Shown here: one piece after another, positions 6,705-14,675 of the stretch
Position numbering within the stretch: the stretch's first letter is position 1
Layout: each line of letters begins with the position of its first letter
NCBI GenBank assembly: GCA_964384675.1
Contig: CAYLNK010000095.1
Coordinates: 1 to 20,153 of the forward strand
Direction of reading: 5' to 3'
DNA length: 20,153 nt
Origin: CAYLNK01 sp964384675
GTDB taxonomy: Bacteria; Acidobacteriota; Thermoanaerobaculia; UBA5066
Translations under genes and position numbers: made by a program
Notes under the pieces: generated by a model
The model's input: the letters and a program-made list of their open reading frames with translations, nothing else
Told to the model about the DNA's origin: nothing
Database searches by the model: none

Positions 6705-6890
6705 GGTGCGGGGGAACCCTGCGTCCGGGTTCCCCCGAGGAGCTACCAGACGGTGCGGGGGAACCCGGCGTCCGGGTTCCCCCGAGGAGCTACAGACGGT
6801 GCGGGGGAACCATGCGTCCGGGTTCCCCCGAGGAGCTACAGACGGTGCGGGGGAACCCGGCGTCCGGGTTCCCCCGAGGAGCTACCAGAC
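6705..6890. repeat. four tandem 46/47-bp repeats, each a GC-rich hairpin
   Basis: Units at 6705-6751 (47 bp), 6752-6797 (46), 6798-6843 (46) and 6844-6890 (47). Each holds an inverted repeat GGGGGAACCCGG / CCGGGTTCCCCC. Units 2 and 4 have the full 12-bp stem with a 3-nt CGT loop (6757-6783 and 6849-6875). Unit 1 keeps 10 bp (6710-6719/6727-6736) and unit 3 keeps 9 bp (6803-6811/6821-6829). Units 1 and 4 have CTACCAGAC at the edge, units 2 and 3 CTACAGAC, which explains the 47/46 period. Unit 4 overlaps the last codons and the TAG stop (6882-6884) of the receptor gene. The array separates the receptor from sucC on the same strand and would act as a transcription barrier or mRNA 3'-end protector. 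There are no spacers, so it is not CRISPR. Confidence 0.95.
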
Positions 6891-9887
6891 CAGCCGGAGC
6901 CCCACCTGCACCTGCCGCGGCTCGCCCAGGCCGCTCTGCACGGTGCCGTCGAAGTTGAAGATCAGGCCCGTCACCTCGGGCTTCCTGAGGTTCTTGCTGT
7001 TGAAGAGGTTGAAGACCTCGACGATCGGCTCGATCTGGAACGAACCGACCGAGAAGGCCCGCGCGAGCCGGAGGTCGACCGAATTGAACTGGTTGTCCTT
7101 CCGCCCGAGGTTTCGCTCGGTGACCGTGCCGTTGGCATTGATGCGGTCCTGCGGTGTGTTCGCGTCGGCGCCCGTCGCCGTGATCGACTTCGGCTGCGCC
7201 GAGCGGTAGGAGTAGCGCAGGTTGACGTCGACGTCGCCGGGCGCCTTCCAGAGGACGAAGCCGTTCACGCGGTGGCGCTGGTCGCGGTCGGAGTAGCCGT
7301 ACTCGGGATCGAGATCGGTGACCTTCGCGTACCGGAACGAGAACGGGTCGCGCTCGTTGTCGTCGTCCGACTTGTCCCAGGACAGCGTGTAGTTGAGCTG
7401 GGCCTGCCACCGGTTGCTCATCCGCTTGGAGAGGCCGAGAGTGATGCCGTTGTAGAGGCTGTGGCCGGTCGACTCCACCGTCGTCAGCACGCCGATCCCG
7501 TTCGGCCCGCCGTTCAGCCCGGAGGTCCACGGTCCGTTGGTGCCGTCTCCGAGAAGGGGGTCGTTCCGGTTGATGAAGCGGGTGAGCTGTGTCGTGAGCG
7601 CGTAGTTGTACTTGAGGAGGACCCCGAAGTCGCCCCCGACCTCTCGCTCGAAGCTCAGGCTCGAGGCGAGGGTCCGCGGATTCCGGAAGTCCGGGTCGAC
7701 CACGAAGACGTCCGGCCGGAACGGCGCTCCGACCTGGGACTGCGGGATCAGGTTGAGATACGAAGGCACTGGCCCGAGGACCCCGGTGAGCGCGCTGTTG
7801 CGGAAGAGCGACTGGCCGAGGCTGCCATTGGTGGAGCGCGTCGACGCGAGCGTCAGGCCCGGGATCCGGCCGTAGAAGAGCCCCGCGGTGGCGCGCACCA
7901 CGGTCTTGCCGTCCTTCGTCGGATCCCAGGTGATGCCGAGCCGCGGCTGCCACATGTCCTTCGTCGACGGGATGTTCCCGTCGGACGGGAACGCCTGCCC
8001 CCGGGACGTCTTGCCGATGAAGCCGGAATAGAACACCTGGTCCGCCGGCGTGATCGGGTCGGGCTCGATCTGGGCTTCCCAGCGAAGGCCGATGCTGATC
8101 GTCAGGTTCGAGGCCGGCTGCCACTTGTCCTGGATGAAGAAGGCCGGCTCGTCCTGGCGGATGGCCTGGGTGCCGGCCTGCTCCGCGGTGATCCCGCCGA
8201 CGCCGGCCTGCTGGAGGTAGAGGAGAACGGGGCCGGTGACGTCGTAGCCGGCCGGGCACGTGCCCGTCTGGGAGCTCGTGAAGAGCGTCCCCTTGGTGCA
8301 CTCGACGTAATTGGGGTTCTTGACGTAGTTCAGGAAGCCGTCGGTCGAGCTGAAGATGAAGCGACCGTTCGCGAAGCCCCGGAAGATCTGGGACGCGTTC
8401 ACCCGGTTGAACTCGAAGCCCGCCTTGATCTCGTGGGCGCCCTTGATGAACGTGACGTTGTCGTTGAGCTGGATCCGGGTGTCGTAGTAGTCGACCGGGA
8501 TGAAGAAAGGCATGCCGAAGCGGTAGCCGCGCCCGAAGTCGAACGCGGTATCCGGAAGCGGGCGCGTCTGCCCGGTGATGTTCGGACCGTTGTACGGGCG
8601 GGGGCGGTCCTCGCGCGCCAGCTGGAACCGGAACTCGTTGAGGAGCGAGCTCGTGAAGCTCGAGATCGCCGAGCCGGTCAGGGAGCGGGACCAGTCGCTC
8701 TCGGTGGCGTTCGCGCTCCGGCCCCACGAGTCGACGTCGAAGGTGCCGTTGTCCTGCTCGGACTTCGTGTAGTTCCCGCGGAGGGTGATGGTGTGCTTCT
8801 GGGAGACCAGCCAGTCGAGCTTCAGCTGCCCGGCGAAGGCGTCGTTGGTGCGATCGATCGGGCCGTTCTCGTTCGGGCTGCCGACGCTCGCGAAGTAGTC
8901 GACGACGCGCTGCTCGATCCGGTTCGGGTCGGTCTGCTTGGTGGAGCGCCCGCGCTGGGCGTCGACGGAGGCGAAGTAGAAGAGGTTGTCCTTCCGGAGC
9001 GGGCCGCCGAGGGTGAAGCCGCCCTGCAGCTGGCTCGAGTCGTTCTTGTCCCCCGACGTGCCGTCGGCCTTGACCGGCGCCGACGAGAGCGAGTCGTTCT
9101 TGTAGAAGCCGTGGAGCGAGCCGTGCAGGTCGTTGGTGCCGGACTTCGTGACGACGTTCACGAAGCCCGACGAGGAGCGGCCGAACTCGGCGGGGGCGCC
9201 GTCGGCGACGACGACGACCTCCTGGACCGCGTCCAGGTTGAACGTGAACGCGGGCCGCTGGCCGCCACGCTGCTCGCCGAAGAACGGGTTGTTGAAGTCG
9301 GCGCCGTCGACGGAGATGTTGTTCTGGATCCCCTTCTGCCCGTTGATCGACAGCTCGTCGCCGTCCGGCCCCTGCACGGTGGAGACGCCGGGCGTGAGCT
9401 TCGAGAAGTCCAGGAAGTTGCGGCCGTTGTTCGGGAGGCTCTTCACGGCGAGCTTGTCGATGCGCGTCGAGCCCTCGGCCCGCGTCGTCTCGACGAGGGG
9501 GTTCTCCGCGGTCACGACCAGCTCCTGGGCGACGCCGGCCACCTTCATGGTGAGCGTGACGTTGATCGTCTGGCCGACCGCGAGGTCGAGCCCCTCGCGG
9601 ACGACCTTCGCGAACCCGGCCAGGGTGGCGGTGACCCGGTACGGCCCCAGGGGCAGGAGGACGCCCCGGAATCGGCCGTTCGAGGCCGAGACCGAGTTCG
9701 CCTCGAAGTTGGTCGCCGTGTTCCTGATGGCGACCGAGACGCCGGGCATGGGCGCCCCGGAATCGTCCTGGACGGTGCCCTCGATGACGCCCGTCGTCGC
9801 CTGGGACTGGGCGGCGGCATGAGGTGTCGCGAGGAGCGCGAGCGCGGCGAGACCGGCGATCGCGCCGAGGCGGAGGGAGCGCTTCAT
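6882..9887 (-). CDS. Oar-like TonB-dependent outer-membrane receptor with N-terminal carboxypeptidase-regulatory domain
   Basis: A 1001-residue outer-membrane protein. The start is ATG at 9887, chosen because AAGGAGG lies 5-11 nt upstream and a signal peptide (1-26, ending AAAQ) follows at once; a further upstream ATG gives a non-signal N-terminus. Residues about 33-115 are the carboxypeptidase-regulatory-like beta-sandwich (GVIEGTVQDDSGAPMPGVSV). ELVVTAENP (122-130) resembles a TonB box. The plug is at about 140-255 (LPNNGRNFLDFSKLTPGV, then VDGADFNNPFFGEQRGG), and the rest is beta-barrel. Cys530 and Cys544 sit in a predicted surface loop and could form a disulfide. The C-terminus ends RLVW, with Trp where Phe is common. 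The ligand is unknown. It is divergent from a secreted nuclease. Confidence 0.92.
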   Translation of the reverse strand: MKRSLRLGAIAGLAALALLATPHAAAQSQATTGVIEGTVQDDSGAPMPGVSVAIRNTATNFEANSVSASNGRFRGVLLPLGPYRVTATLAGFAKVVREGLDLAVGQTINVTLTMKVAGVAQELVVTAENPLVETTRAEGSTRIDKLAVKSLPNNGRNFLDFSKLTPGVSTVQGPDGDELSINGQKGIQNNISVDGADFNNPFFGEQRGGQRPAFTFNLDAVQEVVVVADGAPAEFGRSSSGFVNVVTKSGTNDLHGSLHGFYKNDSLSSAPVKADGTSGDKNDSSQLQGGFTLGGPLRKDNLFYFASVDAQRGRSTKQTDPNRIEQRVVDYFASVGSPNENGPIDRTNDAFAGQLKLDWLVSQKHTITLRGNYTKSEQDNGTFDVDSWGRSANATESDWSRSLTGSAISSFTSSLLNEFRFQLAREDRPRPYNGPNITGQTRPLPDTAFDFGRGYRFGMPFFIPVDYYDTRIQLNDNVTFIKGAHEIKAGFEFNRVNASQIFRGFANGRFIFSSTDGFLNYVKNPNYVECTKGTLFTSSQTGTCPAGYDVTGPVLLYLQQAGVGGITAEQAGTQAIRQDEPAFFIQDKWQPASNLTISIGLRWEAQIEPDPITPADQVFYSGFIGKTSRGQAFPSDGNIPSTKDMWQPRLGITWDPTKDGKTVVRATAGLFYGRIPGLTLASTRSTNGSLGQSLFRNSALTGVLGPVPSYLNLIPQSQVGAPFRPDVFVVDPDFRNPRTLASSLSFEREVGGDFGVLLKYNYALTTQLTRFINRNDPLLGDGTNGPWTSGLNGGPNGIGVLTTVESTGHSLYNGITLGLSKRMSNRWQAQLNYTLSWDKSDDDNERDPFSFRYAKVTDLDPEYGYSDRDQRHRVNGFVLWKAPGDVDVNLRYSYRSAQPKSITATGADANTPQDRINANGTVTERNLGRKDNQFNSVDLRLARAFSVGSFQIEPIVEVFNLFNSKNLRKPEVTGLIFNFDGTVQSGLGEPRQVQVGLRLVW

Positions 9888-10054
9888 CAGGGCCTCCTTC
9901 TGAGATCCAGTTTCAGCTGTTACGCGGAATCTACACGATCGGCGTGAAGTTCGGCCGTCGAGACCGGCGCGCGACGGTCCGCCTTGCTCCGGCGGCCTCT
10001 TCATGATCTCTTCAGGATCCCGTGCCAGGCTCCCCTCTCTTGAAAGGACACTCG
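9888..10054. promoter_or_regulatory. divergent intergenic region between receptor and nuclease genes
   Basis: These 167 bp must contain the promoters of both divergent genes. On the plus side GAAAGGA lies about seven nt ahead of the nuclease ATG. No convincing paired -35/-10 sites could be picked by eye on either strand, and I see no clear operator dyad. Confidence 0.45.
9893..9899 (-). promoter_or_regulatory. strong ribosome binding site of the receptor gene
   Basis: AAGGAGG on the minus strand five nt ahead of the ATG at 9887. It fixes the start and excludes the longer form beginning at 10004. Confidence 0.75.
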
Positions 10055-12952
10055 ATGTCGAACCGACGCCCCAGCGCCGCCGCCCTCCTCGCCTTGCTCT
10101 CCATGGCCTCCCGGCTCGTCGCGGACTCGACGCCGCAGAGTCTGCCGTTCACCCAGAGCTGGACCACCGTCAGCCTCATCACGGCGGACGACAACTGGTC
10201 CGGCGTGCCGGGGATCGTCGGGTACCGGGGCGACGACCTGACCGCGTCGACGGGGACGGACCCCCAGACGATCCTCGCCGACGGCACCGCCGTGGTGGAC
10301 GTCATCGCCAACCAGACCAACACGGCCATCACGAACGGCGGCGTCGCGGAGTTCGAGATCGCGAACCCCGTCGTGGCCCTGCAGGGCTCGGGCACGGCCG
10401 ACGCCCCGTTCCTCCTGATCACGGTGACGACCCTGGCCCGCCAGGCCATCCAGGTCTCGTACAACGTGCGGGACATCGACGCCACCACCGACAACGCGGT
10501 CCAGCAGGTGGCGCTCCAGTACCGGGTCGGGAACAGCGGGAACTTCACGAACCTCCCGGCCGGCTACATCGCCGACGCGACGACCGGCCCGAGCCTCGCC
10601 ACGCTCGTCACACCGGTGAACGTCACGCTCCCCTCCGACGCGAGCGACAAGCCGGTCGTCCAGATCCGGATCATGACCACGAACGCGGTCGGGAACGACG
10701 AGTGGGTCGGCATCGACGACCTCTCGGTGACGGGGACCGTCATCGCGAACGGCCTTTCGATCAACGACGCGACCGTGACCGAGGGCGACTCCGGCACGAT
10801 CAACGCCACGTTCACGGTGAGCCTCTCGCAGCCCGCCCCCGCGGGCGGGGCGCACTTCGACCTCGCCACGCAGGACCTCACCGCGACCGCCGGTACGGAC
10901 TACGGCCCGCTCGACCTGCCCGGCCAGACGATCCCGGTGGGCCAGCAGACCGCGGTGTTCTCGGTGCCCGTGATCGGCGAGCTCAACGCCGAGGGGGACG
11001 AGACGTTCCGGGTGAACATCACCAACGTCTCCGGCACCGACGTCCAGCTCGTCGACGGCCAAGGCGTCGGCACGATCCTGAACGACGACGTGATGGCGAT
11101 CCACGACATCCAGGGCCCCGGGAACGCCTCCCCGGTCGTCGGCACCACGGTCCTGACCCGTGGAATCGTCACGGCCCGCAAGAGCAACGGGTTCTTCCTG
11201 CAGAGCCCGGGCTCGGACGGCGATCCGGGCACCTCCGAGGGGGTCTTCGTCTTCACCTCCGCCGCCCCGCCGGTGGAGGCGACGGTCGGAAACGACCTGA
11301 CCGTCAAGGGGACGGTCTCCGAGTTCGTCCCCTCGGCCGACCCGCTGCAGCCCCCCACCACCGAGCTGGTCGGGCCCACCGGGTACGTCGTGAACCAGAC
11401 CGGCATGGCGCTCCCGAACCCGATCGAGATCACCCCCGCCGACACGGACCCGTCCGGCGACATCGAGCAGCTGGAGAAGCTCGAGGGGATGCGCGTCCGA
11501 GCGACGTCCCTCACGGTCGTCGCCCCGACCCAGGGGACGACGAACGAGCCGAACGCCACGGGCACCACGAACGGCGTCTTCTATGGCGTCCTGACCGGCC
11601 TGGCGCGTCCGTTCCGGGAGCCCGGGATCCAGGCCAACAACCCGCCGCCCTCCGGCAGCGGCGTGACCATTCCTCCCGTCCCCCGCTTCGACGGGAACCC
11701 CGAGCGGCTCCGCGTGGACAGCGACGGCCAGCCCGGGGCCGCGGCGATCGACGTGGCGACCGGCGCCCTCGTCACGGACGTGGTCGGCGTCCTCGACTAT
11801 GGCTTCCGGACCTACACGATCCTGCCCGATCCCGGCACCCCGCCCGGCGTCTCGGGCGGCATGACGCCGACCGCGGTGCCCGAGCCGACCAGCCAGGAGC
11901 TGACCATCGGGTCCTACAACCTGGAGCGCTTCTTCGACACCACGAACGATGCCGGCATCTCCGATCCGGTGCTGACTCCGACGGCCTTCGCCAACCGCCT
12001 CAAGAAGGCGTCCCTCGCCATCCGTGACTACCTGCACGCTCCGGACGTCCTCGGCGTCGTCGAGATGGAGAACCTCACGACGCTCCAGGCGCTCGCAAGC
12101 CAGATCAGCGCCGACGCCCTCACGGCCGGACAGCCCGACCCGCTCTACGCCTCGTACCTGGTGGAGGGGAACGACGTCGGCGGGATCGACGTCGGCTTCC
12201 TGGTGAAGACCGCTCCGGTCGTGGGCGCGACGCCGCGCGTCACGGTGAACGCCGTCGTGCAGGAGGGGCTCGCCGACACCTACGTCGACCCGAACACGGG
12301 GAACCCGGCGCTCCTCAACGACAGGCCGCCCCTCCGGCTGGACGCCGTCATCAACCACGCGAACGGGGCGACCTTCCCGGTCACGGTCATCGTCAACCAC
12401 CTCCGCTCCCTCAACGACATAGACAGCGAGGCCCCCTCCGGAAGCGGCACCGAGGGGACCCGTGTGCGGGCCAAGCGTCGGGCGCAGGCCGAGTACCTGG
12501 CGAACCTGGTCCAGGCGCGCCAGACCGGCAATCCGAACGAGCGGATCGTCCTGGTCGGGGACTTCAACGCGTTCGAGGTGAACGACGGCCTCGTCGACGT
12601 CATGGGCACGATCATGGGCACTCCGGCGCCGGCCAGCCAGGTCGCGGCCGCGAGCGCGGACCTCGTCAACCCCGACCTCGTGAACCTCGGCACCCTGGCG
12701 CCCGCCGCCGAGCAGTACTCCTACAGCTTCGACGGGAACGCCCAGACCATCGACCACGTCCTGGTGAACCAGGCGATGTGGATGGCGACCGCGTCCCGCC
12801 GCATCGCCCACGCGCGGATCGACGCGGACTTCCCGGAATCCGCCCGCTCCAGCGCGAGCACTCCGGTGCGGCTCTCGGACCATGACCCGGTCGTGGCGGG
12901 CTTCACCATCGCGACCTTCCCGGTCACGCTCACGACCTTCACGGCGGAGTAG
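10055..12952 (+). CDS. large secreted nuclease: Calx-beta, OB-like and endonuclease/exonuclease/phosphatase domains (ExeM-like)
   Basis: A 965-residue exported protein. The ATG at 10055 follows GAAAGGA and begins a signal peptide (about 1-23); an earlier in-frame ATG at 10022 would put 11 residues before it. Residues about 25-230 are an uncharacterised beta-rich region. About 232-345 is a Calx-beta domain (DATVTEGDSGT, then GDETFRVNI, ending in ILNDD), usually calcium-binding. About 347-460 is an OB-like domain (GIVTARKSNGFFLQSP) as in extracellular nucleases of the ExeM/YhcR type. About 616-960 is the EEP catalytic domain: Asn622 in YNLERF, Glu670/Glu672 in VVEMEN, Asp836 and Asn838 in VGDFNAF, Asp900 in IDHVLV, and His943 in SDHDPV. 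The catalytic set looks intact. Likely an extracellular DNase or phosphodiesterase; substrate is inferred. Confidence 0.9.
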   Translation: MSNRRPSAAALLALLSMASRLVADSTPQSLPFTQSWTTVSLITADDNWSGVPGIVGYRGDDLTASTGTDPQTILADGTAVVDVIANQTNTAITNGGVAEFEIANPVVALQGSGTADAPFLLITVTTLARQAIQVSYNVRDIDATTDNAVQQVALQYRVGNSGNFTNLPAGYIADATTGPSLATLVTPVNVTLPSDASDKPVVQIRIMTTNAVGNDEWVGIDDLSVTGTVIANGLSINDATVTEGDSGTINATFTVSLSQPAPAGGAHFDLATQDLTATAGTDYGPLDLPGQTIPVGQQTAVFSVPVIGELNAEGDETFRVNITNVSGTDVQLVDGQGVGTILNDDVMAIHDIQGPGNASPVVGTTVLTRGIVTARKSNGFFLQSPGSDGDPGTSEGVFVFTSAAPPVEATVGNDLTVKGTVSEFVPSADPLQPPTTELVGPTGYVVNQTGMALPNPIEITPADTDPSGDIEQLEKLEGMRVRATSLTVVAPTQGTTNEPNATGTTNGVFYGVLTGLARPFREPGIQANNPPPSGSGVTIPPVPRFDGNPERLRVDSDGQPGAAAIDVATGALVTDVVGVLDYGFRTYTILPDPGTPPGVSGGMTPTAVPEPTSQELTIGSYNLERFFDTTNDAGISDPVLTPTAFANRLKKASLAIRDYLHAPDVLGVVEMENLTTLQALASQISADALTAGQPDPLYASYLVEGNDVGGIDVGFLVKTAPVVGATPRVTVNAVVQEGLADTYVDPNTGNPALLNDRPPLRLDAVINHANGATFPVTVIVNHLRSLNDIDSEAPSGSGTEGTRVRAKRRAQAEYLANLVQARQTGNPNERIVLVGDFNAFEVNDGLVDVMGTIMGTPAPASQVAAASADLVNPDLVNLGTLAPAAEQYSYSFDGNAQTIDHVLVNQAMWMATASRRIAHARIDADFPESARSSASTPVRLSDHDPVVAGFTIATFPVTLTTFTAE

Positions 12953-12959
12953 CCCGGGG

Positions 12960-12990
12960 CGGGCGGCCGCTCGATCGGAGCGGCCGCCCG
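12960..12990. terminator. strong 13-bp stem after the nuclease gene
   Basis: CGGGCGGCCGCTC (12960-12972) pairs perfectly with GAGCGGCCGCCCG (12978-12990) around a GATCG loop, starting 7 bp past the nuclease stop. There is no T-run. It ends only 12 nt before the DUF502 start codon, so it may be a terminator, a translation-blocking leader structure, or both. Confidence 0.6.
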
Positions 12991-13002
12991 TAACATCGCC
13001 CC

Positions 13003-13551
13003 ATGAACCTCTTCCTGAAGTACTTCTTCCGCGGCCTCCTGATCTTCGTCCCGTCGGCCGCCACGGTCGCCCTCGTCTGGCTGGTGATCAAGAAGGTGGA
13101 CGGCTGGCTGGGGCTCCCGGTGCCGGGCGCGGGCTTCCTGACCCTCGTCGCCGTCATCACGGTGCTGGGGATCCTCGCCTCGAACTTCGTCACCCGGAAG
13201 CTGTTCGAGCTGGTCGAGACGGTCTTCGGCCGGCTCCCCCTGGTCAAGCTCCTCTACGCGTCGCTGAAGGACCTGGTCGGCGCGTTCGTCGGGGAGCGAA
13301 AGAGCTTCGACCGGCCGGTGCTCGTCTCGTTCGACGCGGCGGGCGCGGCGCGCACCGTGGGGTTCCTCACCCGGGACGCGCTGGAGGCCCTCGGCCTTCC
13401 GGGCCACGTCGCGGTCTACGTGCCGCAGGCGTACGCCTTCGCCGGCCACGTCGTCGTCGTGGACCGCTCCCGCGTCACCCCGATCGCCCTCGACAGCACG
13501 CAGGTGATGGCGTTCCTCGTCTCCGGAGGGGTCTCGGGCCTGGCCCGCTGA
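13003..13551 (+). CDS. DUF502-family inner-membrane protein
   Basis: A 182-residue protein with two transmembrane helices (about 7-28 and 44-64). The N-terminus MNLFLKYFFRGLLIFVPSAAT and the segment RLPLVKLLYASLKDLVGAF after the second helix match the DUF502 family, whose function is not established. The C-terminal half is a soluble beta-rich domain. The ATG fits the family N-terminus although no Shine-Dalgarno sequence is visible and a strong hairpin ends 12 nt upstream. Its TGA stop (13549-13551) directly abuts the stop of the convergent HupE-like gene. Confidence 0.87.
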   Translation: MNLFLKYFFRGLLIFVPSAATVALVWLVIKKVDGWLGLPVPGAGFLTLVAVITVLGILASNFVTRKLFELVETVFGRLPLVKLLYASLKDLVGAFVGERKSFDRPVLVSFDAAGAARTVGFLTRDALEALGLPGHVAVYVPQAYAFAGHVVVVDRSRVTPIALDSTQVMAFLVSGGVSGLAR

Positions 13552-14670
13552 TCAGGCGGCGACGCGCTGGATCGCCCAGTAGAGACCGACCAGCGCGATC
13601 AGGACCGAGCCCGGCACCACGACGTGCCGCCGGTACCAGGGACGCCTCCGGAACGGTCGTCCGACGAGGAGGAACGCCGTGAGGAGCACGGCGAGCTGTC
13701 CGAGCTCGACCCCGGCATTGAAGGAGAGGAGCGCGGGGACGAGCTCCGTACGGGGCAGGCCGATCTCCTGGAGCACGCCGGCGAACCCCATGCCGTGGAG
13801 CAGGCCGAAGGCGAAGACCACGGCCGGGCGCCAGGCGTGGAGCTCCGCGGTGACGACGTTCTCCACCGCGACGTAGACGATCGACACCGCGATGAGCGGC
13901 TCCACGATCGACGGGGAGAGGGACGCGATCCCGAAGACCGACAGCGCCAGCGTCGCGGTGTGCGCGACCGTGAAGGCCGTCACCTGGAGGAGGAGCGGCC
14001 GCAGCCGCGTCGACAGGAGGAACAGGCCCAGCACGAACAGGATGTGGTCGCTGCCGTACGGGACGATGTGGGTGAACCCCAGGGAGACGTAGAGCGCCAC
14101 CACGCCCGCCCGCGTCGCCGGCGGCGCCGGGCGCTTCAGGGGGAACGGCTCGCTCGACTCCCCCGGCTTCAGCCAGCTCCTCACGGGCGGACCTCCGGCC
14201 CGTGAGATCGAGAGCGAGTAGGCGCCCGTGAGGACGGGGGCGCGCCAGGCGAGGGTGCGCGCCCCCTCCGGCAGCCGGCCCGTGAGGCGGAGCAGCGGGA
14301 AGGCGTCTTCCGCCGGCACCCCGGGCCCTCGCTCGCGGACCACGACCTCGACGGCGGGCTCCACGCGCACGCCGTCGACGAGGACCTGGCTGGAGGCCAG
14401 GAAGGCCCGAAGGAACGGTCCAGCCTCCCGCGCGAGGTCGGGCGTCAGGCCGCGGAGCCTCGGCTCGAGCGCGTCGGTCCCCGGCGGAGCGGCGGGCAGG
14501 TGATCGAGGTCCAGCGTGACGTCGAGCCGATAGCGGCCGTCGGCCTCGAGGACGGCCTCGGCGCGGACGAGCCCCGTGTCGTGAGCAACGAGGGGCGTCG
14601 CCAGGAGGAGCAAGAGCCCCATCGCCGGGACGAGGAGATGGCGGAGTCGGCCCGGCGCTCGTTCGTTCAT
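13552..14670 (-). CDS. HupE/UreJ-like membrane protein
   Basis: A 372-residue protein. Residues 1-30 are a signal peptide (VPAMGLLLLLATPLVAH). About 31-185 is an extracytoplasmic domain. About 190-370 contains six or seven transmembrane helices with the family signature GFTHIVPYGSDHILFVLGLF (199-218; His201, Asp208, His209), AHTATLALSVFG (236-247), FGLLHGMGFAG (288-298) and FNAGVELGQLAV (318-329). HupE/UreJ relatives are nickel or related metal permeases; this longer subfamily with an N-terminal domain is poorly characterised, so metal transport is a family-based suggestion. I take the ATG at 14670 over an in-frame start at 14733 because the signal peptide then sits at the N-terminus; no good ribosome-binding site supports either. 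It follows sdhB with a hairpin between them. Confidence 0.85.
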   Translation of the reverse strand: MNERAPGRLRHLLVPAMGLLLLLATPLVAHDTGLVRAEAVLEADGRYRLDVTLDLDHLPAAPPGTDALEPRLRGLTPDLAREAGPFLRAFLASSQVLVDGVRVEPAVEVVVRERGPGVPAEDAFPLLRLTGRLPEGARTLAWRAPVLTGAYSLSISRAGGPPVRSWLKPGESSEPFPLKRPAPPATRAGVVALYVSLGFTHIVPYGSDHILFVLGLFLLSTRLRPLLLQVTAFTVAHTATLALSVFGIASLSPSIVEPLIAVSIVYVAVENVVTAELHAWRPAVVFAFGLLHGMGFAGVLQEIGLPRTELVPALLSFNAGVELGQLAVLLTAFLLVGRPFRRRPWYRRHVVVPGSVLIALVGLYWAIQRVAA

Positions 14671-14675
14671 GATCA

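Noticed and set aside
6705..6890. CRISPR array
   Set aside because: The units are directly adjacent and nearly identical throughout, so there are no unique spacers, and no cas gene is present.
5352..9947. A 1531-codon open frame on the plus strand
   Set aside because: It is antisense to sucC and the receptor, rich in Arg/Val/Asp/Glu/Leu as expected of a GC-rich antisense frame, and has no domain or ribosome-binding site.
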